A DNA stretch of 64,000 nucleotides from Spraguea lophii (lineage: Eukaryota > Microsporidia > Spragueidae): contig LDOQ01000088.1 in assembly GCA_001887945.1 (NCBI GenBank), positions 1 through 64,000 on the forward strand, given 5' to 3'. This document shows, in pieces, positions 1 through 10,840 of this stretch (position 1 is the stretch's first letter; each line of letters opens with the position of its first letter). Both the position numbers and the translations under genes were made by a program. The notes beneath the pieces were generated by a model, which was not told where the DNA came from, searched no databases, and saw nothing but the letters and a program-made list of their open reading frames with translations.

Positions 1-109
1 AGATGAAATTATATAAAATTATTTTCATGTGAATTTTATTTAAATGTATGATTAACTAAGGAAGAATATTCAATAAAAGTTGTTATACATGTATCTGTTT
101 TAAATAACC

Positions 110-455
110 TTTTAATTATTGTTAAAACGTTTCAACCGATTGACGTTTATCATGATCTAGGATAGTTGGCTCCCAAATTAGAAGAGATATATATTAACTT
201 GACTTTTCATCTACATGTATTCATCCCACCTTATGTTACAGAATGTTAAAAGTCTGTATACGGGATAATTATAATTTTAATCTCCTTCTTGATATAATAC
301 TGATTCAATGTTAAATAAATACCGGAATTCCAACAATATTAACTAACCACTACTTTAATCCAATAATAGAGTAACCACACAAAACACACCCAAATTACAT
401 TATTGAACCCCTACCCATTCAACTATATTTCCTCGTCTTCTATCCTAACTATATT
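110..455 (-). repeat. SINE-like repeat, copy A (5'-truncated)
   Basis: This is a degraded minus-strand member of the dispersed repeat seen best at 7082-7562. Shared landmarks are the 'aatctccttcttgatataata' block near 280-300, followed by a short stretch ending near 'aatacyrgaatt', then a run resembling 'aactaaccactactttaatc'. The tRNA-like head found at the high-coordinate end of the other minus copies is not recognisable beyond about 455, so this copy is truncated or decayed there. Boundaries are approximate because they rest on comparison by eye. Confidence 0.6.
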
Positions 456-564
456 TCTCTATTTTTTTATATAATAACATTATGTTTTTTCATTATATCA
501 AAATAATTGAGTTATATAAAAATTATCAAACAAGTATTATAAATACTTTGTCGTTGTTTATTAC

Positions 565-1900
565 ATGTTAACTTTGGTTTACACTATAGCAAAATTTGTG
601 AGGGATTATGATAATTACGATAGCTTAAAATATAATGCTAATCTGTCTAATACAAAACAAATATACCCTACCGATGGTATAAGATTAGAAGGAAAACATA
701 ATAGAAAAACCCCAAACAATTATATTGGAAAAGAAAGAAATAATAGTCTATACGAAGAAGAAATAAATACAAAAAATGTATTATGTAAAATTATTTAAAC
801 AATTAGCTATAATAGAATTGATTTACTTAAAAATTTTATCTATACGTATAAAAACAAGAAAATATATTAAAGATATCAAAAATAATTAAGAATGGTATTT
901 AAATATTACAAAGCGAATACCTTCTCTAATATCTCAAATAATTAGAGGTATAACAGAAATTGAAATGATAAAAATACCCAATTTTCTTATTTAATAATAT
1001 AAACAAAATTAAAAACAACAAACATATTAATATGCTAAAAGGATTAAAATAATCGAAAGAATGCAGAAATCAGAATAAAACAGATTATTTATCTTCATTA
1101 TATTATATGGTAAAACAAAGAATACGTGTGGTAATTGTATAGAAAAACGATATTTAAATAATATTCAGAAATACTATACAAGAAAACCAACAAATATAGT
1201 TAATATAAGAAAAACTACAGTAGATAAACCAATGTAATAATAGTTGTGGTGTAAAAACAATAAACAACTAGTTTTAATAAAAAAAACAATAATTATAAGC
1301 AGTATAAATAATAAAATATCATCTGAGGACAAAGAAATCATCGATAAAGAAAAGATTAAGACCCTCTAAAAACTCAATACAATGAAGAAATTCTAAAAAA
1401 TCAATTTCAAAAAATATAATTTTAAATTATTCTTTAAAACCACTGTGTTCAAATATTATATAGATAATGACATATTTGATAACACCTTTATTAAAACATA
1501 TTATTATAAATATGTGTACTTATCTCGGAAAATGTATAATATTATTTATACCGATAATCTAAATAATTAAAAAAATTAGATGAATATTCAAAGAAAATAC
1601 ATGTAATATACAATCAAATATATTCAATATATATTCTTCTGTATATGAAATAAAGAACAAAATCATCAAAAAAATATATTCTTCAAAAAAACTATTTTAT
1701 GAATAAATAATAGATGAGATAAAAACAGCAAAATATGTATTATTATATCACATGCTATTCTTATATAGTACATAAAGGATTCTTACGAATATAATATACT
1801 GTGGTATATCAAGTTATAAATTACAGGGTCGAATGCATTATGAATATAATTAAAAAAATATATCATAGCAGAAAAAACATATAATACACGTGTATTAAAG
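565..1900 (+). pseudogene. decayed reading frame of unknown origin
   Basis: An open stretch of 77 codons begins with ATG at 565 and ends at 798. It has a hydrophobic start (MLTLVYTIAKFV) and a polar, lysine- and asparagine-rich rest. Further coding-like blocks follow on the same strand, interrupted by many stops: one near 1110-1240 contains a CGNC motif, and one near 1330-1620 is rich in Lys, Tyr and Phe. I recognise no family. A dead gene or a dead mobile element, bounded by repeat copies A and B, would explain the pattern. Chance open frames in AT-rich DNA cannot be excluded. Confidence 0.25.
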
Positions 1901-2519
1901 ATTACTGAATATTATTATTTCATAATCAATTATTGTGTCTCGAGATATAAGAACCTATATATAACAATGAATACCTTCAAATTTATAACTTGAAGATACA
2001 AAGATAATAGTTGATATGGGTAAATTATACAAATATTTTAAACAAATAAACATAAAACAAACAAAGATTAACAATCATATTTATTGTTGAATATTGCTTA
2101 AAAACTAAAAATGAAATAATATTATTTTATACGATGAAGACATTACATGGTGTGTTTAATATAAAATTGTATTTATTTATAACTTTAATAACGGTAAAAA
2201 CAAGTATGTTCTGCTTATATATAAATTTATTAATATTGTAGATTGTAACTTTCTATTTTATAGGTTTCTTTAATTGAATAATATATTAAAAACGTGAAAA
2301 ATAAAAATAAAAATTGAAATTTCTTATTTTATGCATTTTATAGTAGTTTTTTGAAAATTTGTTTGTATTTTCTAATAATATAGGCATTATGTATAAATAT
2401 TTTTACACACAAAAAACGACAAAATTTTTTCGCAATGAACTATAATTTCTATTGGATCTAATATTTTTCTCATTTGTTTTTAAAATCAATATGACACTTG
2501 CACAAAACTAAAGTTTTTT

Positions 2520-3000
2520 TAAAAAAAGGTTTATTTTTCCCGAACACACTTTAATTATCAGCAAAACGTTTGGGTCGACTATGACCCACTTTTGGGGCTG
2601 TTGGTTCCTTGAACACGAGTTACGGTGTATGATTGATTTGACGTATCTATATTATTTTTTTGTTTTTCATTATAAGTAAAGAATATCATAACGATGAATT
2701 AAAACTTTGCGTATTCTTATATTCATTACTTCATAATCTCAATAAAATTTTAATCTCCTTCTTGATATAATATTTATCGAGCCTTTAATCAATACAGGAA
2801 TTATAACTACACAAACTTTAATATAATATTGTAACTACTTCATTAAGTATAGTTAAACTATATTATGGAATCTTTCCCCATCTTTTTCTTACCTTAAATC
2901 TCACTATTTTTTATATTTTTTTATTTCAAAAATTTTTTGGAGAAAAAATTCAAACACGTCAGCCTTGAGTGTTTTATCGTCACCAAATAATTTACACTTA
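2520..3000 (-). repeat. SINE-like repeat, copy B
   Basis: Minus-strand copy of the dispersed repeat. The body block 'ttaatctccttcttgatataata' lies at about 2749-2772, followed by 'aatcaatacaggaatt'. On the minus strand the tRNA-like head reads from about 3000 downwards, with an A-box-like stretch (ttatttggtgacgat) and a decayed B box (gtgtttgaattttt). The 3' end lies near 2520-2570. Limits are approximate. Confidence 0.7.
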
Positions 3001-3132
3001 CTCATATTTCATTAAATATAATTAAATTATTATAACAAATCATATTTTATTTAATTATATTTTTTTATAAATATTTTGTTTGTAACTTTTATTTGTTCAA
3101 GAAATTTTAATGTTATAAATTTTATAACCCTA

Positions 3133-4731
3133 ATGGATAGGTACCACCTAGAACAATATCTATTATTATTCAAAGAAAGAAAATATGCAGAAGCATATAA
3201 TATATTACTTCCGGCACCACAAACACAAATGAAAGATATGCTATTATCTTTTTGTTTAGAAAAAATGGATAGATACACTGATATAAATATCCATAATATT
3301 TTGGACATAATAAAAAATGAAAAATATTCAAAGGAGCATATATATTTTATTAGGTCATTATTGAAATCATTTGATAGAACAGAAGATTTAAAGATGTTGG
3401 ATTTTTCACCATATGATAGATACGAAACTGCTATACTCAACAAAGAATATGATAATGCAATAAAGGCTGGTTTGGAAATTTATGATCAAAATAAATTTCT
3501 TTTACTTTATGCATTAATATTATCAGACGAGAACCATGAAAGAGATGAATTATTGGAAAAAACATATAAAGAGATTTTAGAAGAAACAGATGATGCTAAT
3601 TTAGTATATCATATTGTAAAAAGAAAAGTTAAATTAGAGGTATTCGAAAAAACATTATTAGAGATATATTTTGGGGAATTCATATATTTTCTTATTTTAA
3701 GAGATTTTATTATCAATTATAAAGATGAATTATGTAATTATAAACTAAGAAATAATAATGGAATACTTGATATTGTTAAATCAAAAGAAAAAAATGAAAA
3801 TGCACTCGAAGAATTTCTAAAAATTTTACTTCCATTGTTAGATGATTGGAAACTTTATGAATTAGCAATAGAAAACAATATAAATGTACAAGAGACTAAA
3901 AGTTTAAATTATCTTTATTATAAAATCATTGTTTACAATGATCAGGAAAGTATTAAAGAAATTATTCTTAAAACAGAATCTATAGAAGAAATACATAAAA
4001 TTAAAGAGCTAGTTAAGATAACCGTAGAAAATAAACCTCTGAATTTATATCTTGATATTTTGGATAAAATAGAACAGAAAGAAGAATATGAAGAACCTCT
4101 TAAATTTTTATATCAATTTTATATATCTGAGCCTACGGTTTTTAATATCAGTCTTCTTTTATCTGCTCTGATTAGTACCAAAGATGAATCCTATCTTCTA
4201 CTTTCTCTATATTTATTATATAAATCTAATTTAAACCATCCATCATTAGATATCATTAATTTATATCTTCATAAGTATTTTAAACTTAATCCTATGAAGA
4301 TAGTAAATAAATTAGAACTAAAAAACAATCAATTACTTTGCTTTATAGATCATTCTAAATTAAAAAATAGAGAATATAAATTTAAAAAAAAATATCAACC
4401 TGTATTAAACATAGAGACAAAAGATTTTGATAAAAAACTAGATAACGTATTTTTTGATATTGTTAGAGAGGTTAATACAGGAATGTTATTTTATGCAAGA
4501 ACAGGAATGATAGAACATGCATTATCTCTTGTGCCCAAGAAGAAGGAATTATATGAAATATTTGACGGAAAGAAGAAATATGATGAACACAAAGATTTAT
4601 TAGGTCCTTTATGTAGTTATATATTTAAAGAAGAATATACGTTCAGTAATAAAATATATAAAAATAAAATAGCGGATATAGATGATAAGGGATTTTTAGT
4701 TTATTTAAAAAATAGAAGAACGAATAAATAA
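3133..4731 (+). CDS. alpha-helical repeat protein, function unknown
   Basis: A 532-residue protein that I do not recognise. The ATG at 3133 was chosen because it is preceded by 'aaccctaATG', the CCC-type start context of this genome; the open frame extends upstream only to a TTG. It is rich in Leu, Lys, Glu and Tyr, with amphipathic helices throughout and no signal peptide or membrane segment. The pattern suggests a TPR- or HEAT-like solenoid such as a trafficking, clathrin-like or nucleoporin component, but no signature settles this. The C-terminus is lysine-rich. It is intact and single-exon. Confidence 0.8.
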   Translation: MDRYHLEQYLLLFKERKYAEAYNILLPAPQTQMKDMLLSFCLEKMDRYTDINIHNILDIIKNEKYSKEHIYFIRSLLKSFDRTEDLKMLDFSPYDRYETAILNKEYDNAIKAGLEIYDQNKFLLLYALILSDENHERDELLEKTYKEILEETDDANLVYHIVKRKVKLEVFEKTLLEIYFGEFIYFLILRDFIINYKDELCNYKLRNNNGILDIVKSKEKNENALEEFLKILLPLLDDWKLYELAIENNINVQETKSLNYLYYKIIVYNDQESIKEIILKTESIEEIHKIKELVKITVENKPLNLYLDILDKIEQKEEYEEPLKFLYQFYISEPTVFNISLLLSALISTKDESYLLLSLYLLYKSNLNHPSLDIINLYLHKYFKLNPMKIVNKLELKNNQLLCFIDHSKLKNREYKFKKKYQPVLNIETKDFDKKLDNVFFDIVREVNTGMLFYARTGMIEHALSLVPKKKELYEIFDGKKKYDEHKDLLGPLCSYIFKEEYTFSNKIYKNKIADIDDKGFLVYLKNRRTNK

Positions 4732-5365
4732 AGCATATAAACAAGTTTTTTTTATTATTTTTATAGTAAATATACTTTGAATGATAAAAACTAATACAAA
4801 TAAATAAATATTTATCCTATTCTTAACTCACATGTGATATTATTATTAATTCTTAAAATCATAAACATACCAAATTATATTTTATTTAAATTACATTTAA
4901 ACGATAAAAGATACATAGTCAATGGAAATAAAGTCTAAAAATATTTTTATTTTAAAAAAAGAAATATAAACACCTTTAAATATTAGATATTTATAATAAA
5001 AATTTTGAATTACATAGAAAAAAAGGATATGCACCATGTATAAAATCTTAATACTCTGGAATATCTGCAATATAAAATTAATGTACCCTATTCTATTGTA
5101 ACACACATTAAGTACAAGTCAAAAATATTTTAAAAATTAAATTCACAGATCATTGAGATTATGAATTGGAAATTTATAAAATAGCTGTACGTCGTAATAA
5201 TAATATAATTTAAATAAATTTTCATATGTTAAAAAAATCACTGATATTATAGTCAATTAAAAAATTTTATAAATCTATAATTTTATTTCAAAAATTTATA
5301 TCTAAAAATCCATGATATTTTATCCATGCGTTACCATTGATTTTTCCAGTCACCATATATCTTTT
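4732..5365. other. intergenic spacer, 3' ends converging
   Basis: AT-rich spacer between the converging 3' ends of the helical protein and the SLC19-like carrier. A 69-codon minus-strand open frame at 4897-5106 is almost entirely Ile, Phe, Tyr and Lys and lacks a CCC start context, so I treat it as chance. No RNA gene or repeat seen. Confidence 0.5.
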
Positions 5366-6655
5366 TTATATTGTAAGTTCATAAGTAAATAAAGATATTC
5401 CTATAATAAACAGCACCATAGACACCCCAAGATAATAATGCAGCTTCTGTGCAGCGTTGGATTTCATACGTTTAGATAAATATGTTATAAATACATGTAT
5501 TACTGTACTTATAAATAAATTAGTACTACTAATATCATTTATCCGCTTTACCTTATTAAATCCATTATGCGATAAGCTTATAAGTGTACTGCTACATCCG
5601 AATCCTAATATAAAAATAATATACGTAGATAGAATAGAAGTATACCTATTTAACATAAAAGTTAATAAAAATATAAGAATTACAAAAACAATATTCCATA
5701 TTTTGAGGGAAATAGGTGAAAAAGTAGTTGATATGATAGGGTAGCTTATTAAGATAGATATTAATTTGCATAATCCATTTATATATCCAAAAAGTATAAT
5801 ATCTGGATCTGCTTCGTTTTTTATAGAAACCTTGCTGCTAAAAAGAGAAAATAATTTTATAATGGTAAATGAAAATAACTTGAGAGGATAGAATATTATC
5901 AATAAGAAATTAGAAAAGTATCTTAAATTTAAGTTTGTATTCTTTTTTCTTTCAATAAGAATACTAGAAGAATATACAGCAAACGAAACAAATATTATTG
6001 ATGCTATAATATTCATAAGAGAATAAAAAATAATTTCTACGCTATAAACTTCCTTAAAATATTTTTTTATACCAATTTTAAAAATATAATGAAGAACTGG
6101 TGTAGTAAAACTAGATTTCTGCGGCTCTAATAAATATACAAAAAATACCGCAACCCCACCAAATATAATAGTAATATACAACGATGTAATATTACTTCCC
6201 GAATCTATTCTCAAATTCTGTCCTAAAAACGTTCCAAATATCTGAACAAACCTTCTAAACGTTTGATACCTTCCCATCATCTTATTCCTAGTATTTTTAT
6301 CGGGTATTATATCATAAACTATTGTATGTGTAGAAGAAACTACAGAACTAGATATTCCACACAATCCCGCATAGATATTAGAATAAAATATATTTTCCTT
6401 GGGTAATTTTAAAAGAATTATATTTGCGAGTTCATCCACGATAACATAAACATATAACCATATTTTATTACCCAAAAAAGAAAATAAAAAATAAACAATA
6501 GGTATAATCATACTCAAAAGGAAAAAATAAGTCATGGAAATATTATAAATATCAGAATTCTTTAACTTCTTAGATTGGACCATATATTCTGTAACAAAAG
6601 AACGTATAGGATAAAATGACTTAAAAAAAGAAAAGATATAAAGATATGTATACAT
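5366..6655 (-). CDS. SLC19-type (reduced folate carrier family) folate/thiamine transporter
   Basis: A 429-residue polytopic membrane protein with about ten to twelve hydrophobic segments. The N-terminal motif FFKSFYPIRSFVTEYM (about residues 10-25) matches the family signature F-x-K-x-x-R-P-x-E-x-F-x-x-P-Y. The following 'NSDIYNISMTYFFLL' and the loop around 'DKNTRNKMMGRYQTFRRF' (about 118-135) correspond to the conserved helix 1-2 and helix 4-5 regions of reduced folate carriers and thiamine transporters. The likely role is uptake of folate or thiamine from the host cell, fitting a parasite lacking these syntheses. Which vitamin it carries cannot be told. The start has 'accccATG' directly upstream. 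Weaker alternative: a generic major-facilitator permease. Confidence 0.78.
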   Translation of the reverse strand: MYTYLYIFSFFKSFYPIRSFVTEYMVQSKKLKNSDIYNISMTYFFLLSMIIPIVYFLFSFLGNKIWLYVYVIVDELANIILLKLPKENIFYSNIYAGLCGISSSVVSSTHTIVYDIIPDKNTRNKMMGRYQTFRRFVQIFGTFLGQNLRIDSGSNITSLYITIIFGGVAVFFVYLLEPQKSSFTTPVLHYIFKIGIKKYFKEVYSVEIIFYSLMNIIASIIFVSFAVYSSSILIERKKNTNLNLRYFSNFLLIIFYPLKLFSFTIIKLFSLFSSKVSIKNEADPDIILFGYINGLCKLISILISYPIISTTFSPISLKIWNIVFVILIFLLTFMLNRYTSILSTYIIFILGFGCSSTLISLSHNGFNKVKRINDISSTNLFISTVIHVFITYLSKRMKSNAAQKLHYYLGVSMVLFIIGISLFTYELTI

Positions 6656-7065
6656 GGGGTATGGAATAAATAAAACTGATATATTGATAAGATATGATGG
6701 GGGTTGATCATTATCACTGGCAATGTCATTTTTTAGTCAAAGAATTTTTAAGAATTGTAAAATTTTTAAAATAATTTATTGGAAGATAACACATCTAGAA
6801 CACTTGTGATTAATAGTCTGCCCAATATTTATATTAAGATGGAGAGGAAAGGAGTGATTTTTTGATATTTACAAAAAGTATAATTTTTACTATTTGTTTT
6901 ATAAATCCAAAAAATATTTAATAAAATATATATTTAAATCACATAAGCTTTTTTCAAAAAATATATAATTTATCATGATTTATATTTTAAAAAACTTCTT
7001 TAATAAAAAGGAGTGTTTTTTTCTTATGATATTAATCAGTCTTTTTATTTTTTTTTATAACGATC
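6656..7065. other. intergenic spacer
   Basis: Promoter-side spacer of the carrier gene up to the repeat at 7066. It contains homopolymer A/T runs. I see no gene, RNA or further repeat. Confidence 0.5.
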
Positions 7066-7578
7066 AATAAATTATGATAAAATCAACTTGGCCCAGTGGT
7101 CGTAGAGTGATAACCAAGTAATAAGCCTAACGGGTTCGAATCCCTTCCTAATAATAATTTTCGAAAAAAGAATAAAAGGTAGAAGAGAAGAGAAAAGAAA
7201 GGTTGTTGAGTGGGCAATAAAAGGTAGATAGCGTATCATTAGCTATGCCTTGTACGATATGCTTATTATTAGAATAAAACCATGTTTGACTGATGTAATT
7301 GCAATCCCTGTATTGATTTGTGATTCAACTGATATTATGTCAAGAAAGAGGGGTTAGAAATTTCATTGAGAGCGATAAAATGATGAGTGCATCATATGCA
7401 AAGTATTGATGCCCTGGAGGATAAACCAAGATGAGATTAATACATATCTGTATCGGAATCAATTAATACAAGTTTAAACATATTTTAAGAATCAAAGATC
7501 ATTAACCACGATTGGCCATAACTGCCAGAGGGACTTCTATAAATAAAAGTTTCATTTAAAAAAATAAATTACGACAAA
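7066..7578 (+). repeat. SINE-like repeat, copy C (best copy, with target-site duplication)
   Basis: Element about 7082-7562 (~480 bp). The head (about 7088-7150) reads like a tRNA gene: an A-box-like 'ttggcccagtggtcg' and a perfect B box 'gggttcgaatccc' about 35 bp on, the internal RNA polymerase III promoter arrangement. A body of about 400 bp with no open frame follows, ending in 'ataaaagtttcatttaaaa'. It is flanked by 16-bp direct repeats (aataaattatgataaa at 7066-7081; aataaattacgacaaa at 7563-7578) that match at 14 of 16 positions, as expected for an aged target-site duplication. The same unit recurs at seven other places in the window, plus a 3' stub at 30385-30435. Confidence 0.85.
7088..7150 (+). 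promoter_or_regulatory. tRNA-like head with A box and B box (pol III promoter) of repeat copy C
   Basis: The B box GGTTCGAATCC at about 7131-7141 matches the tRNA T-arm consensus, and the A box lies about 35 bp upstream. I do not call it a functional tRNA: acceptor-stem halves do not pair visibly and the sequence continues into the repeat body. Confidence 0.7.
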
Positions 7579-8078
7579 TAAAGATCTCTTTATATATAAA
7601 TAATATACTGGTTAGTTTTTAATATAACATTATAAGTTACGAAAGCAACATAAAAATCCGATGTTTGGAATGGATATAAAAAAGAATTTTATCAAAGAAT
7701 AAATATAATAATTTTTAAAAATAAAAATAAAGGAAACGTATTTATTGTATCTAACTTGAAATATCTCAGTATTATCTATTATATCATACAATTAATTATT
7801 TTTAATTCTAATACTTGGACAAAAAAAGGTCATTGTTTTTTTATACGTGTAACAACCAAAAAACAATAATTACCATTATTATAATAAATATTCATTACTG
7901 TTCTATTGATATACGATTACAATCATTTGGAAGATAATTATATTTTTATTATTTTTTATATTAAAAGTTAAAAGATTAAATAAATATAATAAATTGTTTT
8001 TATTGTTATACATTATTATGCTTATTACATTCTCATATATATTATTCTTTTATTATACACTCATATGCATTATTATGC
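7579..8078. other. intergenic spacer
   Basis: AT-rich DNA between repeat copy C and the 3' end of the CPSF100 gene. Near 8015-8080 'attattatgctta' occurs twice in a short degenerate repeat. No gene seen. Confidence 0.5.
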
Positions 8079-10130
8079 TTAAAGATATATTAAATATTTG
8101 TTGATTATATTTTTAACTACATCATACATATCATTCATTTCTCCTTCTATCCTTAATATGTTATGTTCTTTTATTAATGTTATTTGGTTTTCTACAATAA
8201 TTTTATTATCTTCTATTTCTGCATCAAAGTTATTTTCAATGAATGTTCTTTTTAGTTCATGTAATTTTATCTTGGCTAATGTGCATTTTCCTTCTTTTTC
8301 TTTAAGTTCTAAGGTGTTGTTGGTAATTGTACCATTTACGTATGCTACATTATATTTAAGGATGGGAGTGGTTGGAGGTAATATTTTAATTTCTATATCT
8401 TTTGTGGATTGTTCAAAATTAAAGCTTATGGTGTCATCTAAGCAAAATATCTCTTTGGTGTATTTCTTTTTGTATTTGTGGTAAAAATATAGAAATTCTT
8501 TATTTTCTCCTGTGTAAATTACTCGGTTAATTTTTATATTTTCTAATATTGTTACTATGGATTCAATATCTGAGAATCCATCAAAATCTATTATGTAATA
8601 CTCTAGGTTTTTTAGATTTATGGTTTCTGGTGAATATTTTACAATTGTTTTCATAATATAATTTTTTTCTTTTTTTTCTTCAGTATTTTCTTTATTGATA
8701 TCTTCTGATGTTATATTTATAAATTCTCCGTATTCATCTTTCTTTTTTGGTTTTTGTTCAGAAAATACAAAGTTATTTACTTGGATAGTAAATTCGTTGT
8801 ATGGAGGTAGGAATTTTGTTATTTCCTCTTCCATTTCTATGGATACTGTGGATTCTTCTTCTGGTTTATAAAGTTCTTGTGCTTCCTTTTCTATTTTAAT
8901 TGTTTCAAAGTATGGTAAGTTGATTTTAAGTTTTTCATTTTTTAAATTGTCTATAAAATTTAAAAACATTTTGTTTTGTATATCAAATTCTTTAAAATCA
9001 TGTTTGTTATCATATTCTTTATTTTGTTCTAAAGATAATTTTATTCTTTTAACATTTTCTGATTCTATAGGAATTTCAGCTTGGGATTCTATTAGTTCTA
9101 TAAGATTTTCATATTTAGATTCTGTAAAAATTATTTTATTGTTATTTTCAGTGGATAATTCATATATTATTTTTAATGCAAAATCTGAAAGTATTTCATT
9201 TTCTACGATTATCAATATGTTTATATCTTCTTTCAATTCTTTATATTCACTTATAAAATTCATTTTACTAAAAAGAAATGGATTTTCTTTTGTTTTAGAA
9301 AACTTTTCCATAATTACTTCTCCTGTAAATTCTAAATGTGTTTTTATTGTTTCATGAAACTTTTTTATATTCTTTCCAATCACTCCAATTTTATTCTCTT
9401 TAAAATTCACATTTGGATTTCCTGCAAGCACCGATAATATTTCAATGATCCTAGAATATTTTGTAATAATTAAACATTTTTTATCATTTTGTACCTGTTT
9501 ATTTGCTATGTCAACCAATATTTTATCTCTATTTTTTCTTAAAACATGCGTCTTATTAGCATATACAGAATCTAACACTGTAAAATTAATATTTTTCAAT
9601 TCTTCATAATCAAATCCATCCAAATGGTTTTCTCTTCTATGATTTAAATTAAACCCTATTAATATCTGCTCTGTATTTTTTGTTATCTTCCAAACTGTAC
9701 CACCTAATGAACAACCTGAATTATATCCCACCACTTCTATATTATTATCTAAATTTATCCTCTGTGAATACTTCAATGTTATTATTTTATCAAAGCTACT
9801 TTCTATCTCCTGTTCTGTATAAGATGTACAATTTCTACTTCTAAGAATATCACAATGTTCTTTAAGCATTAACTCTCCTATTTCTTTAATGGGTATGGTT
9901 GAATATATTAATGTATCTGGTTTATTTACTCTGGGAAGATTTCCTATTGCTGAAAGCTCTGATGATGTTAATAATATTGCATTAATATCAATATTTTCTA
10001 TTTTATAATGAGGATTTAGAAGATGATCCGTTCCGCAATTAATCATTATGTTATAACCATCGATATTTAAAAGATACGATGAACAGAGTAAACTGTTAGA
10101 TAGCTGTGTTATTTTAAATTTGTTTGTCAT
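8079..10130 (-). CDS. CFT2: CPSF100 / Cft2-like cleavage and polyadenylation factor subunit
   Basis: A 683-residue protein with a metallo-beta-lactamase plus beta-CASP fold. In the first domain the metal-binding HxHxDH motif is replaced by LLTSSELSAIG (about 53-63), as expected for the catalytically inactive CPSF100 partner of CPSF73. Diagnostic motifs are GCSLGGTVWKI (139-149) and FNLNHRRENHLDG (160-172), which match the CPSF100 versions closely. A charged linker (about 390-500) precedes a C-terminal domain. Its role is pre-mRNA 3'-end cleavage and polyadenylation in the nucleus, paired with CPSF73. The start follows 'ttccccttaaataatc'. An Ipa1/UBE3D-like gene, whose yeast homologue also acts in 3'-end formation, lies at 52382. 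Confidence 0.92.
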   Translation of the reverse strand: MTNKFKITQLSNSLLCSSYLLNIDGYNIMINCGTDHLLNPHYKIENIDINAILLTSSELSAIGNLPRVNKPDTLIYSTIPIKEIGELMLKEHCDILRSRNCTSYTEQEIESSFDKIITLKYSQRINLDNNIEVVGYNSGCSLGGTVWKITKNTEQILIGFNLNHRRENHLDGFDYEELKNINFTVLDSVYANKTHVLRKNRDKILVDIANKQVQNDKKCLIITKYSRIIEILSVLAGNPNVNFKENKIGVIGKNIKKFHETIKTHLEFTGEVIMEKFSKTKENPFLFSKMNFISEYKELKEDINILIIVENEILSDFALKIIYELSTENNNKIIFTESKYENLIELIESQAEIPIESENVKRIKLSLEQNKEYDNKHDFKEFDIQNKMFLNFIDNLKNEKLKINLPYFETIKIEKEAQELYKPEEESTVSIEMEEEITKFLPPYNEFTIQVNNFVFSEQKPKKKDEYGEFINITSEDINKENTEEKKEKNYIMKTIVKYSPETINLKNLEYYIIDFDGFSDIESIVTILENIKINRVIYTGENKEFLYFYHKYKKKYTKEIFCLDDTISFNFEQSTKDIEIKILPPTTPILKYNVAYVNGTITNNTLELKEKEGKCTLAKIKLHELKRTFIENNFDAEIEDNKIIVENQITLIKEHNILRIEGEMNDMYDVVKNIINKYLIYL

Positions 10131-10840
10131 GATTATTTAAGGGGAATAAAAACAAAAATCTTTATTATTTGTTTGTTAACTTATAATAAAATTATCATGG
10201 TATTTTATTGTTATGACAAATTCTTCTTATTTTTTGACTATGTTAATTTTATATAAATAAATATTTCTTTATAACTTTTAATATTTATAGTTCTATGATA
10301 TATATATTTTTCATCGAGCTCATCTGACCTAACATAACCCTTTCCTTATTGTTTTTAATATTTTATTTTGTTATAGATTGAACTATATTTAAATGTTACA
10401 TATTCTCTAAGTAATAGATTTAAACACAAAAAATATTTGATATATTTTTATAATATTATAAATTAAATATAAATTCATATCTTAATTATTTCGTCTTTAA
10501 ATAAATATTTTATTCGTATATAATTTTATATTTATTTTGATTTATAATATTTTTAAAATATAATGTTCTGTTATATATAATTTTTATATGCTTTTTAAAG
10601 ATATTTTATTTTGTTATGATAATATTTATTCAATAGAGGATTTAAAATATAACATTATAAAGTAAACACCACAATAATATAACATATTTGTTAAAAAATA
10701 TTATAATGACGTAAATAATAAAATTAAATATCGTCTAACATAATCTTTTATATTAAGATGGTAAAATGTAAATTTTATGGTTTTAAATATGTTACGAATA
10801 AAAGAATCGAATAGAGTATTTTAATAATTTATTAATACCT
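10131..10840. other. intergenic spacer
   Basis: Very AT-rich spacer between two minus-strand genes. I see neither an RNA gene nor a repeat copy. Confidence 0.5.

Noticed and set aside
4897..5106. 69-codon minus-strand open frame
   Set aside because: Composition typical of chance translation of AT-rich DNA, no CCC context, no homology recognised.
7085..7155. A free-standing tRNA gene
   Set aside because: A and B boxes are present but no acceptor stem closes around them, and the sequence continues into a repeat body found at several other loci, so it is a tRNA-derived repeat head.
8920..9357. 145-codon plus-strand frame
   Set aside because: Antisense shadow of the CPSF100 gene.
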